Shown here: piece after piece, positions 1 through 10,610 of the stretch
Layout: the number at the start of each line of letters is the position of its first letter
Position numbering within the stretch: position 1 is the first letter of the stretch
Assembly: GCA_015847255.1 (NCBI GenBank)
Contig: JADLZK010009261.1
Span: 124,001 to 188,000, forward strand
From: Hyparrhenia diplandra
Lineage: Eukaryota > Streptophyta > Magnoliopsida > Poales > Poaceae
DNA: 64,000 nucleotides
Direction: 5' to 3'
Made by a program: the position numbers and the translations under genes
Notes under the pieces: model-generated
Databases searched by the model: none
What the model was told of the DNA's origin: nothing
Seen by the model: the letters and a program-made list of their open reading frames with translations, nothing else

Positions 1-379
1 AATATACTAAGAACATAACAAATACTAATATAATAAAATAAAGTAAAGTCATAATGAGAAATTGAATAAGAGGTATTCTTGAATCTCCAATAATAACAGA
101 TCTGAAGTCTTGAGCAATGCTCGAACTCTTACTTGAATATCGATAGATTGTCTAATACTATATAATCTTGAAGAACTAGAGCTCTCTAATCTCGATGTGA
201 CAGTCATGATTCATCATAGGAGGCTATATAAGCAAGGCGGTGGAGAGATTGATCTCGCAAAACTGGGGAGACAACAAAAAACTCGTGGAATTTATTAATA
301 ATAAAATTATTTTTATATCATTGATCCTTGGTTGATGGTATTTTACATAGTTAAATTTAGCCTTTATTTACCATCAACA
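1..379 (-). repeat. Partial LTR of element D
   Basis: On the minus strand the LTR starts TGTTGATGGTAAATAAAGG at 379, directly after the polypurine tract (380-398 as its complement). A TATA-like TTATATAG lies near 225-235. The LTR begins with an internal inverted repeat (TTGATGGT and ACCATCAA), as do the LTRs of A and C. It runs off the left edge, so its length is unknown. Confidence 0.7.
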
Positions 380-1358
380 AGCTCCCCAAGCTTACCTTTT
401 GCTAGTCCCTTAGCAAAAACCGTCACGAGGGTTTCAAAGAAAAATACACATGCATTTAAACAAGAACTCTGCTCCGGACAAAGATAATCTAACTTTTAAA
501 CTCACTCATGTATCTTTTTCAACCATGGAGCTTTTAGCAATCTCATAAATCTTGAGTAATTGAAAGACAGAACAATCAAGTGAGCACTACGTCTCAAATT
601 CTTCATTCAACCGTCATTCGGAGTTTTTTTTATAAATTTTCAAAATAAAACTCAGATTTTTATTGCATGACACTCTCACATCTCTCAAATATGTGGGTTT
701 TTTTTATCCTTACTAAGGCAATGTCAGTGATATGCCTCCTCTTTCTCTCACCCTACAACTAACTGATATATATAGGGTTCATAGGTGAGGTAAAAGCATG
801 TACGATGCATATTTGTAAACATATATTGTTAAAGTCAAACAATGGATCCAAAGAGAGTTAAGTCATACAACTAAATCAAGAGGTGCATGTGTGTGGAATA
901 TGGTAGAATATATAAAGTGGCTAACCTAATTTCTACTTTGCTCCTTTTTAGGAATACTTTCTCTCTTATCTTGATCTTGGAAACTTAAGAAAACAGGGGG
1001 CTATCTTTCTTTTATTTCTCCCCTTTTTTTTTTTTTAATGAGAGGCGGGCATCTAAGTACCCATTGTTTTCACATCGGACACTTGTCTATTTTTTTTTAA
1101 CTCTCTTTTCATAATTCTTTTTGCATAGCCCCATGCTTCTTTTTGCAATAATAATTGAGAGAGACAAAATCTTTTGAAGCATTTATTGAAAGAAACCTAT
1201 AAATAGAATATTTTTGTGGTGTCTTCTCCCAGTGTAAGAGAATAACACATTTTTGGGTGGATAAGATGGAAATATATGGATGCGTACTCCCACAGTAGGA
1301 ATTGCATAAAGTATATATGTGGAAATGGAGAGTGTATGTGATCTTGATTTAAGAGTAT
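1..1358 (-). mobile_element. Element D: 3' end of a Ty3-gypsy element (LTR part plus 3' internal noncoding region)
   Basis: Read on the minus strand, this stretch aligns by eye with the 3' noncoding region of element B1 (about 13030-14162). Shared landmarks are a block with GTACGCATCC, a GGACAAGTGTC-like block followed by ACAATGGGTACTTAGATGC, and a polypurine tract next to an LTR. It therefore runs leftward from about 1358 to the LTR at 379 and leaves the window. No coding sequence is seen. Its LTR differs from those of A, B and C, so it is another member of the same clan. It meets element A head to head near 1352-1362. Confidence 0.75.
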
Positions 1359-1360
1359 GA

Positions 1361-2565
1361 CAACAGAAACCGCCCACAAGGAGGTAACAATTTCAACTCC
1401 AATTACAATTCGAATTACAATTCCAATCAACCTTCCATGAAAGATTTAGTTTTTGGTCAAGCTAAAATTAATGAAAATCTTACTAAAAAGTTGTCCTATA
1501 ATGATAAAATGTTAGAAAACATAAACTCAAAACTTGAAGGTTTGTCCTCTATAGTAAAGAATCAATTGAGTTTTAATAAAATGATAGAAACTCAAATTAC
1601 CCAAATATCTTCTGCTATGGCGCCCAATTTGAGAAAGGATTCAGCGGAAGCTGAACCCCCTCTCGAGTTGGTTAACCTGGTGACAACGAGGCTTGGTAGC
1701 CCTCGAGTCGGACCAGCCCCCGATGTTTTTGTAGATTCACCCTTCGTCGCCAAGAAGACGGATCCTGGGAGCCCGACGATCACTTGTTCCATTGGCCCGC
1801 ACACGTTTGAGAGAGCCTATCGCGATCTGGGGGCAAGCGTCAACATCATGTCCAAGAGGACAAACAACACTCGCTATATTCTCCACTAACCCCCACCAAG
1901 ATAAAGCTCCAAATGGCGGACCAATCTGTCAGGGCTACGGAAGGAGTAGCTGAGGATATCCTAGTAAGAGTGAAGGACAGCTACATCCCCATAGACTTTG
2001 TCATAATAGACATAGGGGAGAGTGACGACATACTATTACTCTTGGGAAGACCGTTCCTCAACACAGCAAATGCCACAATATTTGTTGGGACGGGGAGGAT
2101 CAACTTTCAGCTTCCCGATCAAACAGTACGGTGCCACTTCAATGGGTACCGCAACATCAACCCTGTCAGGGAATGGAAGCTCAAGGAACAACCCAAGAGA
2201 AGCATGAACCGTCGATCCAAAGTGAAATGCTCTATGATCCGTATCAAGTACGGATCAAACACACAACAAATTTGAGAGAAGTAGTAATAAACCCCGAGAA
2301 ATTAAGAAACTTCCCTCAACTCACAAGAACCCCGAAACAAAATTTGGAGCAAAAAAAGGCGGCTCCTAAGACAAGGAGCAATACAAAAGAAAAAGTTGCT
2401 CCCACCCCTTCTAAAAAGAGCACAAAAGAAAAATCAAAAGTTATTCCCACACCTCCCAAAAAGGTATGGAAGGAAAAAGAACTTCCGACACCCGCCACTT
2501 AGTCTCCAAAGAAAACCAAGAAGGTGTGGCGAGTGAAGCAAACATACGCATCAACTTCGACATAA
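1361..2565 (+). pseudogene. Element A gag tail and retropepsin-like domain (broken)
   Basis: An Asn/Gln-rich gag tail leads into a linker (FGQAKINENLTKK, LSFNKMIETQI) shared with elements B and C. A protease-like domain follows. Its active-site region reads DLGASVNIM in place of a canonical DTG, and the downstream motif LGRPFLN lies near 2043-2063. The reading frame shifts near 1850-1912, between the active-site motif and the MADQS motif. A TAG near 2500 cuts a Lys/Pro-rich basic tail that otherwise continues to a TAA at 2563-2565. By family knowledge gag forms the particle and the protease processes it; this copy cannot make one full product. Confidence 0.75.
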
Positions 2566-2879
2566 AAAAAGACTAAGGTAAGTTGGTAAATAAATTTCTA
2601 ATTCTTTCTTTATTATATTGTCTTTAGTTTAATTATTTTTAATCATATTAAATTTACTCCATTTTATCTCTTCGAATTTTATTCTCTTTAAGTTTCACAT
2701 AGTAAAATATCCACTTAAAAATATACATACATTCTATATAAAAAAATATTTAAATAAATATATATAACAATAATAATTATATATATATATAATTTTCTAA
2801 CTAATAAAATAAAATTATCTCTAATTAAAAATATATATGTATATATACAAAATCAAATAAAAACTTGGGAAATTTGAAA
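2566..2879. other. AT-rich spacer in element A
   Basis: This is an AT-rich stretch between the gag-protease frame and the internal promoter, with TATATA runs near 2760-2850. Element C has a similar AT-rich block at the same place (59290-59560). I see no reading frame in it. Confidence 0.6.
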
Positions 2880-3295
2880 ATCGAGAGCGTAGGTCGGTCG
2901 GTCGGCCGTTGCCCCAACGGTCTCGGGTTGGATTCGACCGTTGGGGGCTGCGCCGCCAAAGTGGGGCAGCAAGCGGGCCCGACACGGATCCGGCCGGAGC
3001 CCCGAGGCCGCCATTCGCGCTCTGCCGCCTCCAACGGCTCCCTGGCGGGTTGCCGCGCCGAGTGTCACGGGGGGCAACGCGCTATAAATATGCGAGTGGT
3101 CGGGTTGAGCACTCACCCCACTCATTCTCTCATTCTCACTCTCTCTCTCGCTTTGCCACTCGCTCCGTTCTTACTCTCTACATCCACAAAGCCCGAGTGC
3201 AAGAAATCGCTGCCAAATCTCTAGCGTTAGCTCGCCGAGAAAAGCTCTAGCTAACGTAACCCACGCTCGAGTTTTGTTTTTGTTTTGTTTTCAAC
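2880..3295 (+). promoter_or_regulatory. Internal promoter and leader of element A second ORF
   Basis: After the AT-rich spacer the sequence turns sharply GC-rich (2880-3080), with repeats of a CCGTTGG/CCAACGG type. A TATA box (CTATAAATA, 3082-3090) follows. Downstream is a pyrimidine-rich leader (CTCATTCTCACTCTCTCTC) and an ATG at 3296, about 210 bp from the TATA box. Element C has the same order at 59570-59974 with nearly the same TATA-to-ATG distance. The matching layout in two diverged families suggests a real promoter for the second ORF. There is no expression evidence here. Confidence 0.6.
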
Positions 3296-4827
3296 ATGGG
3301 CAGGTTCGGAAAGAAGATCGCCAACGCACTCAAGAAGGTCACAGGAGGAAGTTCAAGTCGCTCCTGCGAAAGCTCAAGCATGCACTTCACCGAGCCTGAT
3401 GAGAGCCCGATGCACGAGGAAAGCACTCCCTCGCAAGAGCAAGAGGGGATGACGATCGACGAAGATGACACCCCGTACCTCGACTTGGAAGGAGATCGAG
3501 AGCTTCGAGGGTACAACCTCCTCAAAAATCGAGAGTTCGCCCATGCGCCATGCTTCACTCCTGAGGTCCTCACCAAACAAGGTATGGACATCGAATTCCC
3601 TCTTATGTGGGCTGCTGTGGGCTGGAAGGACATCGACCCCCTTTGGGAAGAAGGGTCTCGACTCCTTACCATCCAGTTTTTATGCTCCCTACAAATTCAT
3701 GATGAAGGTGTTCCTTTCCATTTATTCGAGCAATATTACTATGTCACTTGGGGAGAACTTGCGGGATACATAGGATTTAATGCTAAGAAATGCTCAACAA
3801 CCTGAATTATTCTCTGAAGGGTTTTAATCGGCATGAATTTTGGAGAGAAATTACTACTTTAGTAGCTCCTCCAAAGTTTTCTCCTTTCAATGCAAACATC
3901 CATCACCCCTCTTTGAAATTTATGCATAAATGGATGGCTATGACTTTGTTTCCTAGGCAAGATATTTGTTTTGCTTAACTGCTGAGCTTCAATGTCTCTA
4001 TGCCATGGTAAATAGAATTAAAGTTGCACCTATAAAAGAAATGATGAAATACATGCTAGAGAACTTTAGAACTACTTTCGCTGTCTATTGCACATCCCTT
4101 GTAACACGGATTGCCCGAGGTTTCAAGGCATTGGAGGGATGAGATGTGACATACATCCCTACCCCACGCATTGAGATCACGGTGCAATCCTTGCTACACA
4201 GGCACCACATAAAGCTCGATGATGGGGAGAGACTTGTGTATTATTTCACGGGATATACAAACGAGTTTCCGCTTCCTGACCCGAAAATCTCTTTGTATAA
4301 ATCCCCATCACTCATCTTCACTCTTGTTGAGCAAGAGGAAGCACGTAGGAGTTCTGTTTCTCGCAGGTCATCAAGGAGAAGGGCGATGGATGAAGCAGGT
4401 GGATCACATACACCACAGCCGACACCGACACCTGAACATACACAGGGCTATTCTCAGCTATGCCGAATCCTGGGTACACACCTGGTTTTCAGCCTGGCTG
4501 GGGATACACCCCACATCCACAGGAGGCTGGAGGTTCAGGGTGGCACGACACGCATGGCCAGTCATCCGACTCTGAGGGATTACCACCACCCGTGTCGCCT
4601 TGCCATTCCACCGTGGACTCTCAGACGATACATGACCTCAACACACGCGTCGGTTAGAAATCTGCACAAGTGAAATCCAAAACACACTTAACACATTTGT
4701 GTAGGATACACGCCCGGCATCACCGCGGTTCGGCGGCAATTCCACGGATATCAACGAGACGCTACGTCAAAACCATGAGGGGAGAGAAGGCCTTACGGCG
4801 TCGATGGGATACAACCCCGATGCATAG
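3296..4827 (+). pseudogene. Element A second ORF, ATHILA ORF-1 / plant transposon protein-like (frameshifted)
   Basis: The ATG at 3296 begins MGRFGKKIANALKK, a short basic start shared in type with element C. An acidic stretch with DEDDTPYLD follows, then a domain containing TIQFLCSL, FHLFEQYYYVTWGELAGYIGF, a WREIT block and MAMTLFPRQ. This pattern matches what I know of the plant ATHILA ORF-1 / putative plant transposon protein family, whose biochemical role is not established. Frames change near 3790 and 3980, and several stops occur before the frame resumes at 4146. The C-terminal part includes NEFPLPDPKISLYKSPSL and a Pro/Gly-rich tail. The end is the TAG at 4825-4827, placed by alignment with C (stop at 61552). 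Intact length would be about 510 codons. Confidence 0.65.
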
Positions 4828-4837
4828 GCCACAAGCT

Positions 4838-4855
4838 AGCTTGGGGGTGGAGCCC
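4838..4855 (+). other. Internal polypurine-like motif of element A
   Basis: AGCTTGGGGGTGG starts 11 bp after the second-ORF stop and resembles the element's own 3' polypurine tract (AAGCTTGGGGGACT at 6279). Elements B1, B2 and C carry a matching internal copy. Confidence 0.5.
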
Positions 4856-6292
4856 GTAGATGTATGTATTTTTCCTAGATTTTTCCAAGATATTTTTCTT
4901 TCAAAAAATTAATAATAATAAATAAACAAAAAAAATATTTATTCCACTCCTATATGTGACTTAGGAATGTTTAAGTTTCTCTAAGTTGAAATGATGAATA
5001 GTTGCTCTGTTTATAATTCACTTGCGCCTAGTTTATGACTTTGAATTCCCCAATGTTTAAGTTTGTTGGCTAATATTGTCCTATCCTAAAAACTTGAAAA
5101 GTTGTGGGTTTGCAAATACATGATCCTTTTCTAAGTTGTTGCCCGATATGATATGGTGCAAATGGATCCCACTATGAGTTCAATCTAGAGAAACTTGACA
5201 TCAGGAGAATTTTATTTTCAAAAATTAAATTTAAAAGTTCCTCAATGATCATAAGTACCTACGAGCCAAATGACATACTCTAAAGTCAAAACCTTAGTCA
5301 TTTGCTACTTGATTGAACTTTGAGCTTTGTCAAATTGTTTGAGACCTATGTTGAGATACTTGTCATACGCCCATGATCGGGATACACGTACACCCACCAA
5401 ATAAAGCCAACTCTTACACTGAGAGCTGCGCACAACATGCACTTTTTCATCCACCAAAAATGATTACTCCTTTGCATCATCACCATGATATCTCTAGCTC
5501 CAAATATTTGTCATATGCCAAAAAGAAAAAGATATGGGCTATGCTAAAAAAATATATAATAATAATAATCCATGCCAAAGGGGCATGAGAGAAAAAAAAA
5601 AGAGAATAGACATGTGTCCAACCAATAAAGATGATGGGCCAAAAATCGAAGCCTGTCTAAAAAAAAAAAAAAAAAAAAAGAGAGAAAATTATTATAGCCC
5701 ATACTATTTTCAAAGGCATCACCATTCAGAGAATCATGATACAAAAGAGTACCCAAAAATATAGATACATTCCACACACTTGCACATCTTGATCAAAGTT
5801 TATGACTTGCATCTCCATGTGGTCCGGTTTTTAACCTAGCAATATAAGTGATACAAGTATGCCCCACTTTTACCTACCCAACACTCCACTCATATAGCCT
5901 TGTAGTAGTAGGACACCAAAAAGTGAGGATATGCTCGATAAATCCAAATACAAATTGAGTGATCGAGTGAAATCATTTGAGGAACTTGTTTTATTTCTCA
6001 AAAACTTTACAAACCTACGGATGAATGGTTGATCAAAGAATTAATGACTAGTGCTTACGTTTTAAACTATTCTATCTTGCAACCAGACCAAGAACTTGGA
6101 GAAGTTATAAGCCCCCACGCAACTCAAGTAATATGGGTGGATGAAAATGCCAACTTATTTAAACAACGGAAGAATACTTTGTTATAAGCATGACGCATCT
6201 TTGAATTATATCGGCATAGAAGCAACTCTTGATCAACAACCAAAACACTTAGCTATTTGCTCGGGACGAGCAAAGGTTAAGCTTGGGGGACT
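4856..6292 (+). other. 3' noncoding region of element A
   Basis: There is no credible coding frame. It holds the clan-wide motif ATGATGAATAGTTGCTCTG (4991-5009) and an ACTTGACATCAGG block (5196). It also has GATATGGGCTATGCTAAAA (5530), A-rich runs (5589-5600, 5660-5680), and a block ending in TTATAAGCCCCC near 6110. The polypurine tract (about 6279-6292) ends it. All of these recur in the same order in element C, and most recur in B. Confidence 0.65.
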
Positions 6293-7227
6293 TGTTGGCG
6301 GTCACTATCGACCATTTTATACCGTCAACCTATGTCTATTTCATGAGAAACTTGCAAACTTATGTCACATATACCTTTACTACTAACCTAGTTCCACTTG
6401 TATTCCAAGAAAATATATTTTGCAGGTTCAAACGTGGAAACTGGTAAAAGTATGCCAAATAAAGATGGAAAGCGCATTACAGAAATGCGCTATGTCCAAG
6501 GGAGAGCAAGAGGGCCAAATTCAAGACAAGATGAACCGTTCCCCCTCCGAACCACGGTCCATGCCGGCCCTACAAGTCCACGGACCGAGAGGCGGTGCGA
6601 ACGGGCGAGGGCGCTTCCGCCCGGAGGAGTGGTCCGGCGGACCGAGGTGGCTCCTTTCGGTCGTGCTTTTGTCCGGGCGGTTCATCCCGGGACTGTAGTG
6701 GCGGTGGAACATGGGGGAACCGCACTTAGCGCGCGAAACCGACCTTCTCCCCCTTTATAAAAAGAGGTGTAGAGCTCCTCTTCAAAGTAGAACACAACAC
6801 AAAGAGCTTCTACCTCTCCACTTGTACTTCATTAGTTTAGTGTTAGTATTTGAGCAAGGTTGAGCTTCAAGGAGGACTTGTCTCCTTGGAAGGATCTTCT
6901 TGGTAATATACTATGGAGTTTTCTTTCATATTCAAGTCCCTTTATTTATATTGCAATGCATACGAATTAGAGTATAGTTATCCTCATGTTATATTCATAA
7001 TATATGAACTAGACTAAAGTTGATATGTTGTGATGTTAACATGACTAACTTTATGCTAAATGTTCATATGATGTTCTTGGAGAGTTGTAGAATCATGCTT
7101 AGGGTGATGGTTTAGTGTACCTTCGGGTTTGCCTCTATCCTTGCTTGTCGATTCGTAGGGTCAGAGTCCCGGGGGGATTTAGGTAGTTTTCTATACACAT
7201 GAGCGTGGTGCTCAGGTATATAGTAAC
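6293..7227 (+). repeat. 3' LTR of element A, left part
   Basis: It starts TGTTGGCGGTCACT directly after the polypurine tract. A GC-rich block (6540-6720) precedes a TATA box TTTATAAAAAG at 6754-6764. The LTR breaks at 7227, where B1 is inserted with target duplication GTAAC (7223-7227). Confidence 0.8.
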
Positions 7228-9004
7228 TGTCGGTATGCCTTATAGCATAATATTACTAGCCAACTAAATATGAAATAAGGGCTTAGAATGAACATCAACA
7301 TAAGTCTAGGGGTCTAACTAACAAATTTCCATGAGTTTTGGTATTCTATGACTTTGCAGGGACTGAACAGATAAAAGCAGATAAGAACGGTGAGAAACCT
7401 AAGAGTTTGCATCCCATACGATGACAAGACTTGACCGTGAGGCAACTCAACCCAAAAAGTGGACTAAAACATTCTAGAAGACACCAGGAGGAAGGAGATC
7501 TCGTTGTGATTCAGGGCACTGGCGATCGCCAGGCCCATTACTGGCGACCGCCAGGTGGGTCACACCTGTCAGCCTCTCCTTTCTATGGTGGTTTACCACC
7601 GACATTGAGGTTGCATCTATATCGTTGTTTAAGGTCGGTTTGATCCAAGGGTCCCTGTTCATCGCCGATGGCTATATAAGAAGACCACCTGACCCCTAGG
7701 ACTAAACCCTAATTCATTCTGAATTCAGATCAATTCATTCTCATTCAAGTCCAACCAAGTCTAGATCCTAAGCCCTAGTTCATCATATTAGAAGTAGTTA
7801 GCTACCTAGTTAGATCTAGAGGAAGTCAAGCTTGCCTTGGATTCCTGATAGTCAAGAAGTAGCAGGAGCCGAGCTTCTCGTGGCTTCTCTCTTGTATCCA
7901 ATCTGTAAGTATATTTGTTGGAATACAATTGCTATGACTTTGTTCTATTTAATGATTATATTCTTAGTGATATATATCCATGCTTGCTATAATTATATAT
8001 CTAGTTTAGTAAGTTTGTCTTATATTTTATGCATGGAGTCGTATAGCATCCACTTAGATGATCACTTAGTGGGTGGTGAGCAATGTGTAAACGTGGTGTT
8101 TATACGATGTTTACCTGCGACTGCACATTCCGGGTCGTGTGGTAGATCGCGGGAGTGACAGTCCTGTTGAGTCCTTTGGAGTCCACCCCCCGAATGATAG
8201 GCCAAGTTGAGCCATAATTACGGTGTTGATCTTGTTTCGTCCTTGATCTTCATTGGTAATGTTCACCATGTGTAGATATATTGCAACCTTACCATGATAG
8301 CTAGATGTAATTGCACTAATTGTAGTATTCATTGACATATGATTATGAGTAACTTAGGAATATTCTTTCTATTCTTTCTATACCACGTTAATAGCTCATA
8401 TGATACTAGTGGCATACCATGATCTTAGACTTGGGCAATTATCATTTATTATTCATTTATCTTTATTATGTGACTTACCCTGTTATGAGTATTGTTAGAG
8501 GCATATGGTTACTCTGCATTATACCACTGCAAGTGAATCTCAAGTGATCCCAAGTTAACCTATGCATTAGACATACCTATCTCTCTTACTTTCTATAGAC
8601 TACCCCTTCCCTGTGGTAAAAAATATAAATACGATACCTGGATAGACTCCCGGTGAAGTGCTACAATGGTATTTCTATCTGTGCGCTTGCAGATATCATG
8701 ATCATCTTTTATCAAGGCATATTAAGAATACCATACCCGCATTTCTTAGAGCGTTATTGCTAGGGTGGCAGACTAGTACGTAGGTAATGCCTAGAAATGA
8801 GTGGTATACCTTGTGTACATATCCTTAGTGAGATTAACTCCACTATGGATAATGGTACTGAGATTACACCCCACAACTAACACCGCCTAACTCCGCCTTT
8901 ATTGGATTGTGAGATTAACTCCACATCCAAGCTGATAAGTTATGATAGATACCATATATATTTCTTTCGCCTTCCTATTATGGATCGTGTTAGAAATATC
9001 AACA
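7228..9004 (+). repeat. 5' LTR of B1
   Basis: It is 1777 bp, from TGTCGGTATGCC to AATATCAACA. A GC-rich palindrome cluster (7519-7567) precedes a TATA box TATATAAG at 7673-7680. The conserved box CGGTGAAGTGCTACAATGG lies at 8651-8669. The first bases read TGTC where the other copies read TGTT. Confidence 0.9.
7673..7680 (+). promoter_or_regulatory. TATA box of B1 5' LTR
   Basis: TATATAAG lies about 100 bp after the palindrome cluster. The same motif occurs at 14621 (B1 3' LTR), 26223 and 32595 (B2 LTRs), and in a diverged form at 34979 (G). Confidence 0.65.
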
Positions 9005-9012
9005 AGCATTTC

Positions 9013-9032
9013 TGGCGCCGTTTCTGGAAGGG
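9013..9032 (+). other. Primer binding site of B1
   Basis: TGGCGCCGTTTCTGGAAGGG starts 8 bp after the 5' LTR. The B2 site (26971-26989) keeps the canonical TGGCGCCGTTGCCGGGGA, which is typical of Athila/Tat elements; the B1 site has drifted in its second half. Confidence 0.8.
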
Positions 9033-9337
9033 TGCTAGCCAAAACCTAAACACACATACATGGAATTAAGAGAGATCACTTGCATCACATAATGCATTGA
9101 GAACCCATTATCACATACTCAAACAGGCTTACCCTTGTTTGTCTACTTGTTTTTGATTTTATGCAGGGTAAATGTATGAATTGGAACAACCGTCCGCATA
9201 ATTACGTTGATAATCCTGAAGACATAATCGAGAAAGGACAGAGCTAAACTCGGACAAACACCGGCCACGAGACATCAAGACCTTCTGATTCGGACGTTGA
9301 TCAAGCTAAGCGAAGCTTATTACCTGATTTTGAGGCT

Positions 9338-10480
9338 ATGGCTACCAAGACACTTCGTGAGTTCTCAGCTCCTACCACGGACAATGTTCTCACTGGTCCG
9401 AATGTAGAAGTTGGAGACAATGGTTTCGAACTCAAGCCTGGACTCATCAACATGGTGCAAGCTAGCCAATTCTGCGGAAAGGCACATGAAGACGGGAGTG
9501 CTCATCTCCAACATTTACTGGAGATTTGCAGTACTTTCACCATGAAGGACGTACCAAGAGACGCCATCTTGCTATGCCTATTCCCATTCTCACTCTTGGG
9601 GAAGGCAAAGCAATGGTTCTACGCTACAAAGAAAAAGAACACAACTTGGGATCTATGCTCCACAGCCTTTCTCGCCAAGTTCTTCCCTATAGGCAAGACA
9701 AATGCCTTAAGAGGGAAGATATCCAATTTTCAACAACAACACGATGAATCTGTCCCGGAAGCGTGGGAGCGTTTCCAAGAATACATTTCAGAATGTCTGT
9801 ATCATGGGATGGAGAAGTGGCTGCTCATGCAGACTTTCTGTCATGGGCTCATCCCTAGTGCTCGTGAGACGATGGATGCTGCAGCAGGAGGTGCTTTCTT
9901 ATCACTTACATTGACCAATGCTACAAAGCTTGTGGAGAAGATGGCTTCCAACCAAAGTTGGAATGAAGAACGTCAACCCCGCAAGAGAGGAATGCACCAA
10001 CTCAAAGAGGTAGATATGCTGTCTGCCAAGATGGACTTAATCATGAAGAAGCTCGAGGATAGAGTTTCTCAACCCAGGGAGGTCATGCAAATTCAAGATT
10101 CCCGCATGACATGTGAAGAATGTGGTAACACAGGCCACACTGGTAGGAATTGTCCAGAGATTGTGGAGCACATCAACTTTATCAATAACAACAACAATAA
10201 CTATCGTCCTCAACAGAATCAAGGTTGGAACCAACAGAGACCCAACTACCAAGGCAACTACCAAGGTAATCATCAAGGTAATAACTTTAATAATAACTAT
10301 AATCAACCTTCTTTGAGAGACCTAGTTCTTAGCCAAGGTAAAACCATGGAGAATCTATCTAGGAAGATAGTTTCCAATGATAAAGCTCTAGAACTTATCA
10401 ACACTAGAATGGAAAGCTTTTCTTCTGCAATTAAAAATCAACATAGCTTTAATAAGATGATAGAGTCTCAGATTTCTTAG
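9338..10480 (+). CDS. B1 gag-like protein
   Basis: This 380-residue frame begins MATKTLREFSAP. It contains a capsid-type domain (AHLQHLLEICSTF, LLGKAKQWFYA, FQEYISECLYHGMEKWLL) over residues about 50-230. A CCHC zinc knuckle, CEECGNTGHTGRNC, lies at residues 259-272 (10112-10153). An Asn/Gln-rich stretch and the linker shared with A and C follow. The TAG at 10478-10480 is probably a nonsense change, because B2 has a CAG-type codon there and reads on toward the protease. A 1-bp indel just downstream also separates gag from protease. The 9338 start gives the family's N-terminus, which B2 matches at 27296. Confidence 0.85.
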   Translation: MATKTLREFSAPTTDNVLTGPNVEVGDNGFELKPGLINMVQASQFCGKAHEDGSAHLQHLLEICSTFTMKDVPRDAILLCLFPFSLLGKAKQWFYATKKKNTTWDLCSTAFLAKFFPIGKTNALRGKISNFQQQHDESVPEAWERFQEYISECLYHGMEKWLLMQTFCHGLIPSARETMDAAAGGAFLSLTLTNATKLVEKMASNQSWNEERQPRKRGMHQLKEVDMLSAKMDLIMKKLEDRVSQPREVMQIQDSRMTCEECGNTGHTGRNCPEIVEHINFINNNNNNYRPQQNQGWNQQRPNYQGNYQGNHQGNNFNNNYNQPSLRDLVLSQGKTMENLSRKIVSNDKALELINTRMESFSSAIKNQHSFNKMIESQIS

Positions 10481-10610
10481 CTAGCAACATCTGTTCCACT
10501 AACCACACCAGGTAAGATTCCAGGCCAAGCCAGAAGAATTAGAATCTGCAAATCTTATCGATATCTTTAATGCAGGTCACTACTATAGAGAGACCTCAAG
10601 AAGCAACTGG

